Of a DNA stretch of 64,000 nt, positions 24,919 through 32,311 are shown piece by piece (within the stretch, counting starts at the first letter, position 1; every line of letters starts with the position of its first letter). Source of the DNA: JAAXGX01 sp965221595 (GTDB lineage Bacteria > Acidobacteriota > Vicinamibacteria > Vicinamibacterales > UBA8438). The stretch is from the NCBI GenBank assembly GCA_965221595.1, contig OZ244900.1:3348001-3412000 (forward strand). The letters are read 5' to 3'. Under the pieces are notes generated by a model that made no database searches, was not told the DNA's origin, and saw nothing but the letters and a program-made list of their open reading frames with translations. Both the position numbers and the translations under genes were made by a program.

Positions 24919-25869
24919 TCAGCCCGCCGCCTCCCGCTCCGCGGCGCGGCCGGCCACCGTGCGGACAAAGAACTCCTCGAGCGTCTCGCGTTGCGGGCCG
25001 ACCGCCAGGATGCGGGCGCCGCCGCGGATGAGCTCCGCCAGGAGGGGCTCCGGCGGCCGGCCGTGCGGCAGCGCGATTACGCAGCGGCCGTCGTCGGTGC
25101 GGGTTACGCCGGTCACCGCGGGTTCCAGGGCGGCGACCTGCGCGGGCGTGACGCCTGCGACCGTCAGCTCCCACCCGCGCACGGCGAGACCCAGGTCGGC
25201 CATCCTGCCCGCGGCGACCAGACGCCCCTGGTCGAGAATGGCGATGCGGCTGCACAACGCCTCGGCATCCGACAGGATGTGGGAGCTGAGCAGCAGCGTG
25301 CGGCCCTCCGACCGCAACGACAGGAGCAGGCTGCGCACGGCGCGCCGTCCCAGCGCGTCGAGCCCGGCCAGAGGCTCGTCAAGGAACACGACCTCGGGGT
25401 CGTTGAGCAGCGCCTGGGCGACCCCCACCCGCTGCAGCGTCCCGCGCGAGCAGCGGCGGAGCGGCCGGCGGCGCGCGGCGTCGAGTCCGACGCGGTCGAG
25501 CAGCCGCGCGGCGCGCCGGCGGGCGTCGGCGGCCGCAAATCCAAACAGGCGCCCGTAGTGGACCAGGAGTTCCTCGGCCGTGAGGTGGTCGGCGAACACG
25601 GGCGCCTCCGGGAGGAACCCGATGCGCCGGCGCACGGCCACGTCGCCGGCCGGCCGGCCCAGGACTTCCGCACTGCCCGCCGTGGGAAAGAGCAGCTGTA
25701 CGAGCAGTTTCAGGGTCGTCGTCTTGCCGGCGCCGTTCGGCCCGAGGTAGCCGAGCACCTCGCCGGGCGTCACGTCGAGCGTGACGCCCCGCAGCGCCGC
25801 GACCGGCCGCGGCCGCCAGAAGCCGACGTCGAAGTCCTTGGTCAAGGCGCGGAGGCGCACGGCAGCCAT
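24919..25869 (-). CDS. ABC transporter ATP-binding protein, PilH-like
   Basis: The 316-residue ATPase has Walker A GPNGAGKT (43-50), a Q-loop at FLPEAP, an atypical signature CSRGTLQRVG where the LSGGQ motif is expected (SKG-type signatures are common in ABC-2 exporters), Walker B VVFLDEPLAGLD and the H-loop LLLSSHIL. A regulatory or accessory domain of about 90 residues follows (from about 220). It starts 13 bp after the VKOR-DsbA gene and precedes the permease. By gene order it corresponds to Myxococcus PilH, but sequence alone would also fit any ABC-2-type exporter ATPase. Confidence 0.82.
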   Translation of the reverse strand: MAAVRLRALTKDFDVGFWRPRPVAALRGVTLDVTPGEVLGYLGPNGAGKTTTLKLLVQLLFPTAGSAEVLGRPAGDVAVRRRIGFLPEAPVFADHLTAEELLVHYGRLFGFAAADARRRAARLLDRVGLDAARRRPLRRCSRGTLQRVGVAQALLNDPEVVFLDEPLAGLDALGRRAVRSLLLSLRSEGRTLLLSSHILSDAEALCSRIAILDQGRLVAAGRMADLGLAVRGWELTVAGVTPAQVAALEPAVTGVTRTDDGRCVIALPHGRPPEPLLAELIRGGARILAVGPQRETLEEFFVRTVAGRAAEREAAG

Positions 25870-25882
25870 GTCCGGTCGTGGT

Positions 25883-27088
25883 TCAGTCGCGGGACCCGCT
25901 GTCGAGCGCAACCAGCTCCCGCGCGATGGCACGCTCGAAGAACTCCGGCGCCAGGCCGCCGCGCACCAAGACCCCGTTGATGATGAACGTGGGCGTCGCC
26001 TCCACCGGCAGAGCCGCGCCCACGGCAATGTCGGCGACGACCTCCGCCAGCACGTCGTCGTAGCGTGCCGCGAAGTCCTGGACACCGGCGATGCCGCGCA
26101 ACGCGGCCGCGATGCTCGCGGGCGTCAGGTCTGCCTGGTTGGCGTACAGCCAGCGCCCCAACTCCGACGCCTCGGCGCGCCCGGCGCGCCGGGCCATGCG
26201 CATGGCCGCCGCGGCCTCGCAGGCCGCGTCGTGCGGGCCGTCGGGGGCCTCGGGGTTGCACGCCGGGTCGAGGGGAAAGTCCAGCGTCACCAGCCGGACC
26301 GCGCCGGGGCGCCTGGCTTCGTAGCGCGCGAAGACGGGCTCGTAGCCCGCCTGCGCACGCGCACACGCCGGACACTGATAGTCGGTGAACATCACGACCA
26401 GGAGGGTGCCCTCGGGGACGGCGACCGGCGGGTCCACCCGCGGCTGGTCCGCCCACCAGCGGTCGAACTCCGCCTCGCGGGCGGCGCGCGCCGGCGCGGC
26501 GAGCCGCGCCAGGTCAGGCGGTTGAGGCGTCAGCCAATCGACGGCGGCGGCCAGCGCCGCCGCGGTGACCGCCGTCAGCGCCCAGACCGGCGGCCGGCGG
26601 GCCAGCCGGCCGAGATCGCGGGCGAATGCCGCCGGAAGGCACCGCAGCGGCGTGGCGGAGGCGCTGTTGGACAGCACGAAGATCCCGATGGCAGCCACGT
26701 AGACGACACCGCAGAGCAGGCAGAACGTCTGCAGCAGCACGAGCGATGCGTACGCCAGGTACATGGCGACCGCCAGCCCACCGGTCGACCAGGTGACCAG
26801 ATAGCCGGCAACGTCCGCGCGCGACTCCCGCGGCCCGCGCGCGTCGGCCAGCACGAGCAGCAGCACCCCGGCGAACCAGAGCACGCCGGCCAGGGCAACC
26901 GGCACGCCCGCAACGGTCCCGAGCCGGCTGCCGTACACCGCGGTGCAGCTCACCGCCGCGTTCACGTCGCAGAAGGCCGTGTAGCCGGGGTCCCGCAGCA
27001 GCCTGCCGTGACCGTATGTCGCCAGGGTCGACGCCAGCAGCCCCGCCGCCGCCAGCACCAGGATGCACGCGCGGGCAGGTCTCGTCAT
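25883..27088 (-). CDS. VKOR-DsbA fusion, disulfide-forming membrane enzyme
   Basis: The 401-residue protein joins a vitamin K epoxide reductase domain to a DsbA-like thioredoxin domain. In the VKOR half, the loop cysteines Cys40 and Cys48 (FCDVNAAVSC) precede four membrane segments and the quinone-reducing CLLC motif (Cys123, Cys126). A fifth helix (about 168-186) leads to the thioredoxin half with CPAC (Cys239, Cys242) and a cis-proline in EATPTFIINGV. Such fusions pass electrons from periplasmic thiols to quinones, replacing DsbA and DsbB. It sits inside the pilus gene string, and PilA and the PilW-like protein carry paired cysteines, so oxidative folding of pilins is a reasonable inference. 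Confidence 0.9.
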   Translation of the reverse strand: MTRPARACILVLAAAGLLASTLATYGHGRLLRDPGYTAFCDVNAAVSCTAVYGSRLGTVAGVPVALAGVLWFAGVLLLVLADARGPRESRADVAGYLVTWSTGGLAVAMYLAYASLVLLQTFCLLCGVVYVAAIGIFVLSNSASATPLRCLPAAFARDLGRLARRPPVWALTAVTAAALAAAVDWLTPQPPDLARLAAPARAAREAEFDRWWADQPRVDPPVAVPEGTLLVVMFTDYQCPACARAQAGYEPVFARYEARRPGAVRLVTLDFPLDPACNPEAPDGPHDAACEAAAAMRMARRAGRAEASELGRWLYANQADLTPASIAAALRGIAGVQDFAARYDDVLAEVVADIAVGAALPVEATPTFIINGVLVRGGLAPEFFERAIARELVALDSGSRD

Positions 27089-27142
27089 CGGCGGTGACCT
27101 TCCATCAGACGAAGCTGCGTCCCGCACCCCGGAGAAAGACGA

Positions 27143-27523
27143 TCATCCGAATTGCCGGTGGGGGACCAGTACCTCTTGCGTCTCGGGTTGCCGCCGCGGA
27201 CTGGCGGGTTCGAGACGCTCGACCGGTGCCGGTTCAACCCCGGGTGGCTGCGCCGGATCGGCGAAGAGCGGCAGGACTGGAGCGACCACCACCGGTTCCG
27301 GCGGCACGACCAGGACCGGCCTGCCGCTCAGGGCTGCACGGCCGAACATCCACGCCAGCCGCAGCGCCAGAAGCGTGCCGACACCGGCGAGGACCGGCCC
27401 GGCGATCCAGCGCTCCGCCGGCAGCCAGAGGCGCTCGATGGCGTACAAGGCGGTGTACAGCACCAGATAAATCGGGAAGCAGACGCCGACCGCGAACATG
27501 GCCCGCTTGATTCGTTCAACCAT
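27143..27523 (-). CDS. Small membrane protein of unknown function
   Basis: The 126-residue protein begins MVERIKRAMFAVGVCFPIYLVLYTALYAIERLWLP and has a second hydrophobic segment (IAGPVLAGVGTLLALRLAWMFG), so two membrane helices are likely. A Pro- and Val-rich tail (VVPPEPVVVAPVLPLF, ending with charged PRRQPETQEV) follows. I do not recognise a family. AAGGAG lies 8 nt before the ATG. It lies between the Yip1-like gene (41 bp upstream) and VKOR-DsbA (54 bp downstream), all on the same strand. An open frame continues upstream through the Yip1-like gene but has no coding character there. Confidence 0.65.
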   Translation of the reverse strand: MVERIKRAMFAVGVCFPIYLVLYTALYAIERLWLPAERWIAGPVLAGVGTLLALRLAWMFGRAALSGRPVLVVPPEPVVVAPVLPLFADPAQPPGVEPAPVERLEPASPRRQPETQEVLVPHRQFG

Positions 27524-27564
27524 TACCGCTCTCCTTTTTCGTCTCTCCTGCGCCCCTCTTGTCT

Positions 27565-28269
27565 TTACCACATCGCCTGCACCAGATAGGGCGCCACCAC
27601 GAACACGGCTGCGAGCAACCCGCCCGCTGCCCACGCGCCGCCGACCGTGAAACCTGCAACCACGCGCAGCGCGACCGCCTGGAGCGCAATGAGCCAGCAC
27701 CAAAAATACGATGCCACCAGGCGCAGCGTCGCCGGCAGAGGCTCCCCCGCGCTCGCCTCCTGGTGGGCGCTCAGGATTTCCAGCAGTTCGACGGACGTCG
27801 CGCCCGGCGGCAGCCGCAACGGCGCGGGTTCCCACCAGCCCGCGACAATCCCCAGCCAGACCGCCGTGAACGGCACCTGGGACCAGTACGCCAGCGCGGT
27901 GAACTCCACCAGCCGGCGCCCACGCCCCGACTGGGCGAAGAACATGTCGAGCGCTGACAGGGCCAATGCGCCCAGTGCGAATACAAAAAACGCCGCCGTG
28001 ACACTCGAGATGATCCCGATTGCTGCACCGACCCAGGCTGGCGGCAGCGCGGGCGCTGCCACTCCGGCGAAGGCGACTTCCGCCACCCGGCGCGTCTTGT
28101 CCATGACCACCAGCACGGCAGCGGACGTGAGAGCGGTGTAGGCCGCCAGCGGGACCAGAGCGGCCAGGTAGCGCGGCGGCCCTTCGAGCCGCGCCCGGAA
28201 GAAGCGCACCGGGCTGAACCACAGGTGACGGACCCGATCGAGGCCGACCTCCACTCGTGGAGCACTCAT
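27565..28269 (-). CDS. Yip1-domain integral membrane protein
   Basis: The 234-residue protein has five probable membrane segments (about 45-65, 80-105, 125-145, 190-210 and 215-234). Its N-terminal VRHLWFSPVRFFRARLEGPPRYLAALVPLAAYTALTS is the common start of bacterial Yip1-like proteins. Bacterial members have no settled function; eukaryotic relatives act in membrane trafficking. The ATG overlaps the stop of the SpoIIM-like gene (ATGA), so the two are probably made in fixed proportion. Co-location with pilus genes is an observation; a role in pilus assembly is not shown. Confidence 0.75.
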   Translation of the reverse strand: MSAPRVEVGLDRVRHLWFSPVRFFRARLEGPPRYLAALVPLAAYTALTSAAVLVVMDKTRRVAEVAFAGVAAPALPPAWVGAAIGIISSVTAAFFVFALGALALSALDMFFAQSGRGRRLVEFTALAYWSQVPFTAVWLGIVAGWWEPAPLRLPPGATSVELLEILSAHQEASAGEPLPATLRLVASYFWCWLIALQAVALRVVAGFTVGGAWAAGGLLAAVFVVAPYLVQAMW

Positions 28270-28814
28270 TCCACTGTCCTCCCGAAGCTCTGGATCGCGT
28301 GTGCCTCGAGACCCGCCGCCAGGACCAGCAGCAGCGGCGTGCAGGCGACGACCGCGACCGCCGTGCGCGCGTCCGACGCCGGTCGCTCCCGCAGCCAGTC
28401 CAGGCACGCACAGGTGATCATCTGCGCCCCGCAGTTGGCCGCCACGAACGCGGCAAACTCCAGGGGCGCGTAGGACAGCGCGAACCAGAAAGCGGCCGGT
28501 GAAGCGCGGGATAGCGCCGCCAGCGCATAGCCGATGGCGTACCCGTTGGCGCCTATCTGCAGCAGGCCGTAGGCGCCCGCGCTGAACATGCCGAGCAGGA
28601 CGATCAGCAGCAAGACCCGGCAGTTGATGACAAGCACGGTGCGCGCATCCTCAACGGCGGTTGCCAGGTCGTACGACGTTCCACCCGTCCGGGGCGGGTG
28701 GAGTTGCTCTCCCTTCAGTGTGGAGCTCCTCCACCCGGCCCCGAACGCGCAAGAGAGCGCCGCGAGGTTGACGACGGCCATCACGATCCACCGGCGCGCC
28801 CGCGGCACGAGCAT
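28266..28814 (-). CDS. SpoIIM/DUF95-like membrane protein
   Basis: The 182-residue protein has an N-terminal signal-anchor (RWIVMAVVNLAALSCAFGAG), a soluble loop with an Asp-Ala-Arg segment, and three to four further helices. The core NCRVLLLIVLLGMFSAGAYGLLQIGANGYAIGYAL and SYAPLEFAAFVAA match the stage II sporulation protein M pattern (a Gly-rich helix pair followed by an xxPLE motif). In non-spore-formers this family is a membrane protein of unknown function. It starts 5 bp after the small 81-residue gene and overlaps the Yip1-like gene. I infer a shared membrane complex with the Yip1-like protein. Confidence 0.68.
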   Translation of the reverse strand: MLVPRARRWIVMAVVNLAALSCAFGAGWRSSTLKGEQLHPPRTGGTSYDLATAVEDARTVLVINCRVLLLIVLLGMFSAGAYGLLQIGANGYAIGYALAALSRASPAAFWFALSYAPLEFAAFVAANCGAQMITCACLDWLRERPASDARTAVAVVACTPLLLVLAAGLEAHAIQSFGRTVE

Positions 28815-28819
28815 CCCCG

Positions 28820-29065
28820 CTAGGCCGAACCGCTGAGACCGCAGGCCAGGCCGAACACGACGGCCCCGAATCCGCCTATCCCCAGGCCGAACGGGATCAG
28901 GGTGCAGGCGAAGTTGGTGACGATGCCCATGAACATCGCGTCCGACCCCATGAAGTAGCCCCAGGCCGGATGGCCGGTGCCGTTGTCGGCCGCCGACGGC
29001 GCCAACGGCGCCGCCGCCAGCAGCGCGGCAGCGAAGGTGACGGCGAGCGCGGTTCGTTTCAACAT
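28820..29065 (-). CDS. Small exported or membrane protein of unknown function
   Basis: The 81-residue product has an N-terminal signal peptide (MLKRTALAVTFAAALLAAAPLAPSAAD). A short segment (GHPAWGYFMGSDAMFMG) and a hydrophobic Gly-rich helix containing two cysteines (FACTLIPFGLGIGGFGAVVFGLACG) follow. I do not recognise a family. A textbook AGGAGG Shine-Dalgarno lies 9 nt before the ATG, so it is almost certainly expressed. It lies between pilA (81 bp upstream) and the SpoIIM-like gene (5 bp downstream), so co-expression with the pilus genes is likely. Confidence 0.7.
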   Translation of the reverse strand: MLKRTALAVTFAAALLAAAPLAPSAADNGTGHPAWGYFMGSDAMFMGIVTNFACTLIPFGLGIGGFGAVVFGLACGLSGSA

Positions 29066-29146
29066 GACACATACCTCCTGCCCGATGTCCGAACCCGACC
29101 TCCGGGAACGAGCGCGTGCGCGGCGATCGCGCGGCGCGAAGCGATG

Positions 29147-29668
29147 CTATTGAATGGGCCTGGCGCCGGCGGGCACACCCGTCTGAGTCACGGGCACTTC
29201 CTCCGTCGACTGGAAGATCGTCCCGCCCTGATTGGTGCCGAAGAACCGGCTGCCGCCGCCGCCGACAGGCGACGCGCCCGCGAAGTACGTCGCCACCACC
29301 GTGCCGGCGGCCGCCCCGTTGCAGGACGGCGGCGCGCCCGCCACGGCCTCGCCGGGCGTCAATGCCACCGAGTAGCTGCTCTTGAGCGACGGGTCCGCGC
29401 CCAGGTCGGGGCCGATGAACCCTTCGCCTCCCACGGCAGCAGGAGGCGTCGCGAGAACGGCCAGCGAGGGCGCGTAGAAGCCGCTGCCGCAACTGGCAGC
29501 GTACGTCGACTGCGCGCCGTTGACGGCGCGCAGCGAGCCGATGGCCGAGGCCTCGTTCCCCGCCATGCGGGCCCGGAGCAGGCCGGGCACGGCGATGGCC
29601 GCGATCACCCCGATGATGGCCACGACGATAAGCAACTCGATCAGCGTAAAGCCTTTGGTATTCCGCAT
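29147..29668 (-). CDS. pilA: Major type IV pilin PilA
   Basis: The 173-residue prepilin has the class III leader MRNTKG followed by FTLIELLIVVAIIGVIAAIAVP, with Gly at -1, Phe at +1 and Glu at +5. A long first helix (ARMAGNEASAIGSLRAVNGAQSTYAASC) comes next. The head has two cysteines (SCGSGFY and PPSCNGAA) that could form one disulfide. It ends EEVPVTQTGVPAGARPIQ. It is longer than the truncated conductive pilins of Geobacter, so I make no claim of that kind. ATG 29668 has GAGGG upstream. A sigma-54-type promoter and an AT-rich palindrome lie just upstream, which suits pilA regulation in several bacteria. Confidence 0.95.
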   Translation of the reverse strand: MRNTKGFTLIELLIVVAIIGVIAAIAVPGLLRARMAGNEASAIGSLRAVNGAQSTYAASCGSGFYAPSLAVLATPPAAVGGEGFIGPDLGADPSLKSSYSVALTPGEAVAGAPPSCNGAAAGTVVATYFAGASPVGGGGSRFFGTNQGGTIFQSTEEVPVTQTGVPAGARPIQ

Positions 29669-29689
29669 CGTACCCTCGCCCCTTCCTTC

Positions 29690-29705
29690 AGCAACCGCCA
29701 TGCCA
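29690..29705 (-). promoter_or_regulatory. Candidate sigma-54 promoter of pilA
   Basis: On the minus strand TGGCATGGCGGTTGCT matches the -24/-12 consensus TGGCACG-N4-TTGCW. GG and GC are separated by exactly 10 nt, the obligatory spacing. The predicted start site near 29679 leaves an 11-nt leader that contains GAGGG. pilA is sigma-54-dependent in Pseudomonas, Myxococcus and Geobacter. No PilS/PilR-type regulator is in the window. Confidence 0.55.
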
Positions 29706-29739
29706 CCCTGGCCGCCGTCGTGTCAGTCACCGTAAGTGC

Positions 29740-29757
29740 AACTATTATAAGATAGTT
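29740..29757. promoter_or_regulatory. AT-rich interrupted palindrome upstream of pilA
   Basis: AACTAT and ATAGTT are perfect 6-bp inverted arms around TATAAG, about 75 bp upstream of the pilA start. The minus strand reads TATAAT within it (29749-29744), but no good -35 box lies at the right distance. In this GC-rich sequence it looks like an operator or activator site. Confidence 0.4.
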
Positions 29758-29936
29758 ATCCGGTCGGCACGACGACGCCCGCGCAGCCGGCTGCCGCCGG
29801 CGTCTCCAGCCGACAACCACAGTCGCCGGCCTCCCGCAGCTTCGCACCTGAAGGGGCCGGGCGCCGGGCAACCCGACGCTGCGAGGAAATCCACCGCACA
29901 CGCGCGATCCGGGTGGCAGGGGTTCCTGCACGGCAG

Positions 29937-31160
29937 TCATGCGGCCATCCGGCTGATGAGCTCGAAGATCGGCAGGTACAGAGCGACCACGATGCCGCCG
30001 ACGACGACCCCGAGGAAAGCGATCAGGAGCGGCTCGAGGAGCGCCAACATGGCTGCCACCGCCGCTTCGACCTCCTCCTCGTAGAAGCCGGCGATCCGCG
30101 CCAGCATCGTGTCGAGCGCGCCGGTCGTCTCGCCGACATGGATCATCTGCGTCACCAGGAGCGGAAACACCTGCGTCTTCCGCAGCGGCGCCGCCACCGG
30201 CTCGCCGCTCTCGATTGAGTCGCGCGCGGTCAGCACGGCACCCTCGACGACGGCGTTGCCGGCGGTCCGGGCTGTAATCTCCAGCGCATCCAGGATCGGC
30301 ACGCCGGCGGACAACAGCGTGGCGAGCGTTCGGCAGAACCGGGCCACCGCCACCTTGCGCAGGACGGTCCCGACTGCAGGGGCGCGGAGCAGCGCGCCGT
30401 CGACGAGGCGCCGGCCGTGCGGCGTGCGGTAGAGTCGGCGCAGCGACGCCGCGCCCGCGCCCGAACCCAGCAACAGCAGAGGGAAGGCGACCGCGAACCC
30501 GTCGCTGGCGGCCATCACCACGCGCGTCGGGAGCGGCAGCGTGGCACCGAGTCCTGCGAAGAGCGCCGTGAAGGCAGGAATGACCTTCCACAGGACAGCC
30601 GCCACCACGACGGCGGCGATGGCGACGACGGCTGCGGGATAGGTCAGGGCGGCCCATACCTGCGCGCGCAGCTTCACCGACGTCTCGATATACGTCGCGA
30701 GCCGCTGCAGGATGACGTCGAGAACGCCGCCGGCCTCCCCGGCCGCGATCATGTTCACGTACAGCTTGTCGAATGTGGCCGGGTGGCTGGCCAGTGCCGC
30801 GGCCAGACCCACGCCGCCCTCCACCTGGGCGCGAACAGTCAGAATCGTCTCGCGAAAGCCCCGGTCCTCCTCCTGCGTCCCGAGCACCTCCAGGCTCTCG
30901 ACCAGCGGCAGGCCGGCGTCGATCATCACCGCGAGCTGGCGGGTGAAAACCGCCAGCCGCTTGGGCGACACCGGCCGCCCGGCCCGCCCGCTCCCGCGCC
31001 GCGCTGCGCGCGGGGTCTCGACGGCATCGATCCGCGTGACGAAGACCTCCTCGCGCCGGAGCGCCTCCACCGCGGCGTCGACCGACGCGGCGGCGCGTTC
31101 ACCCGTGACCGGCGCTCCCGAGCGCGTGCGTCCGGCGTACCGGAACGTAGTCGTCGTCAT
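29937..31160 (-). CDS. pilC: Type IV pilus inner-membrane platform protein PilC
   Basis: PilC is the inner-membrane platform that couples the PilB and PilT motors to pilin insertion and removal. The 407-residue product has two T2SSF domains. The first contains FTRQLAVMIDAGLPLVESLEVL and MIAAGEAGGVLDVIL, the second FCRTLATLLSAGVPILDALEI and MIHVGETTGALDTML. Membrane helices lie near 170-190, 215-240 and 375-400. ATG 31160 overlaps the pilT stop codon (ATGA). The pilB-pilT-pilC order matches Myxococcus and Geobacter. No two-component regulator genes follow, unlike those clusters. Confidence 0.95.
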   Translation of the reverse strand: MTTTTFRYAGRTRSGAPVTGERAAASVDAAVEALRREEVFVTRIDAVETPRAARRGSGRAGRPVSPKRLAVFTRQLAVMIDAGLPLVESLEVLGTQEEDRGFRETILTVRAQVEGGVGLAAALASHPATFDKLYVNMIAAGEAGGVLDVILQRLATYIETSVKLRAQVWAALTYPAAVVAIAAVVVAAVLWKVIPAFTALFAGLGATLPLPTRVVMAASDGFAVAFPLLLLGSGAGAASLRRLYRTPHGRRLVDGALLRAPAVGTVLRKVAVARFCRTLATLLSAGVPILDALEITARTAGNAVVEGAVLTARDSIESGEPVAAPLRKTQVFPLLVTQMIHVGETTGALDTMLARIAGFYEEEVEAAVAAMLALLEPLLIAFLGVVVGGIVVALYLPIFELISRMAA

Positions 31161-32284
31161 CCTGCTCGACCGGAACCGCTCGCCGCGGGCCACCGCGGGC
31201 CGCCCGCCGCAGCGGGTGACCGCCTGACCGCCGCCTGCAGCTCGTCACGATTCGACGAGCGCGCCAGCGCGTCGGCCAGCCGGATCCGTCCCTGGCCCAC
31301 CAGCGCCGCCAGCGACTGGTTCATGGTCTGCATGCCCAGACTGTCCTGGCTGGTCTGCAGCACCGAGTACACCTGCTGACTCTTGCCTTCGCGGATCAGG
31401 TTGCGAATGGCGGGCGTCGCCACCATGACCTCCACCGCGGCCACCCTTCCCGCGCCGTCCGCCGCCGGCACCAGCGTCTGGCAGACCAGACCCTCGAGCA
31501 CCGCCGCCAGTTGCGACCGGACCTGCTGGTGCTGACCCGCCGGAAACATGTCGACGACGCGGTTGATGGTCTGTACCGCGGAGCCGGTATGCAGCGTGGC
31601 GAGCGTCAGATGGCCGGTCTCGGCGATGCGCAACGCCACCTCCATCGTTTCCCGGTCACGCATCTCGCCGATCAGGACGACATCGGGATCCTCCCTGAGC
31701 GCCGCGCGCAGTGCGCTGCTGAAGCTGGCGCAGTCTGCATGGACCTCACGCTGGTTGACGATTGACTGCTTGTGCGCATGCACGAACTCGATCGGGTCCT
31801 CGATGGTCAGGATGTGCTCCCGGCGTTGCACGTTGATCGTGTCGACGAGCGCCGCGAGCGTCGTGCTCTTGCCGGATCCGGTGGGGCCCGTCACCAGCAC
31901 GAGGCCGCTCGCGACACCCGCCAGCGTCCGCACGACCGGCGGCAGGCCGAGCTCGTCGAACGATGGAATCTGTTCGGGCACGAGACGATAGACGGCGGCA
32001 ACGGCACCGCGTTGCCGGAACGCGTTGCACCGGAACCGAGCCAGGCCGGCGACGCCGAACGACAGATCGACCTCCTCGCCGCGCTCGTGGCGCTCCTGCT
32101 GCGCGGCACTGAGCCGGCTGTAGACCAGCTCGCGCGTCGCGTCGGGCGTCAACGGGGAATGGTCGCCGAGCCGCCGCAGCTCGCCGCGCTCCCGTACGAG
32201 CGGCGGCGCGCCGGCGGTGAGGTGCAGATCGGACCCCGCCCGTTCCACGGTCGACCTCAACAGATCCAGTAGCGTGCAGGTCAT
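31157..32284 (-). CDS. pilT: Type IV pilus retraction ATPase PilT
   Basis: PilT is the hexameric ATPase that powers pilus retraction. The 375-residue product has Walker A GPTGSGKST, the Asp box ILTIEDPIEFVH, Walker B-type DVLIGEMRD (in PDVVLIGEMRDRETMEVALRIAETGH) and the His box TLATLHTGSAVQTINRVVDMFP. The AIRNLIREGK segment, a retraction-ATPase signature, is present. A 30-residue Ala/Gly/Pro tail extends past the usual end. It follows pilB by 27 bp and overlaps pilC by 4 bp. Confidence 0.96.
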   Translation of the reverse strand: MTCTLLDLLRSTVERAGSDLHLTAGAPPLVRERGELRRLGDHSPLTPDATRELVYSRLSAAQQERHERGEEVDLSFGVAGLARFRCNAFRQRGAVAAVYRLVPEQIPSFDELGLPPVVRTLAGVASGLVLVTGPTGSGKSTTLAALVDTINVQRREHILTIEDPIEFVHAHKQSIVNQREVHADCASFSSALRAALREDPDVVLIGEMRDRETMEVALRIAETGHLTLATLHTGSAVQTINRVVDMFPAGQHQQVRSQLAAVLEGLVCQTLVPAADGAGRVAAVEVMVATPAIRNLIREGKSQQVYSVLQTSQDSLGMQTMNQSLAALVGQGRIRLADALARSSNRDELQAAVRRSPAAAGGPRWPAASGSGRAG

Positions 32285-32311
32285 CCTCTTCGATTCTCCG
32301 CGGGCAGGCGC

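Noticed and set aside
27143..28411. A single long protein of about 420 residues spanning the 126-residue gene and the Yip1-like gene region
   Set aside because: The upstream part is an out-of-frame reading of the Yip1-like gene. A strong Shine-Dalgarno before ATG 27523 marks a separate small gene.
28266..28814. Sporulation role for the SpoIIM-like gene
   Set aside because: No other sporulation gene is present and the family is widespread in non-spore-formers. The name reflects only the domain.
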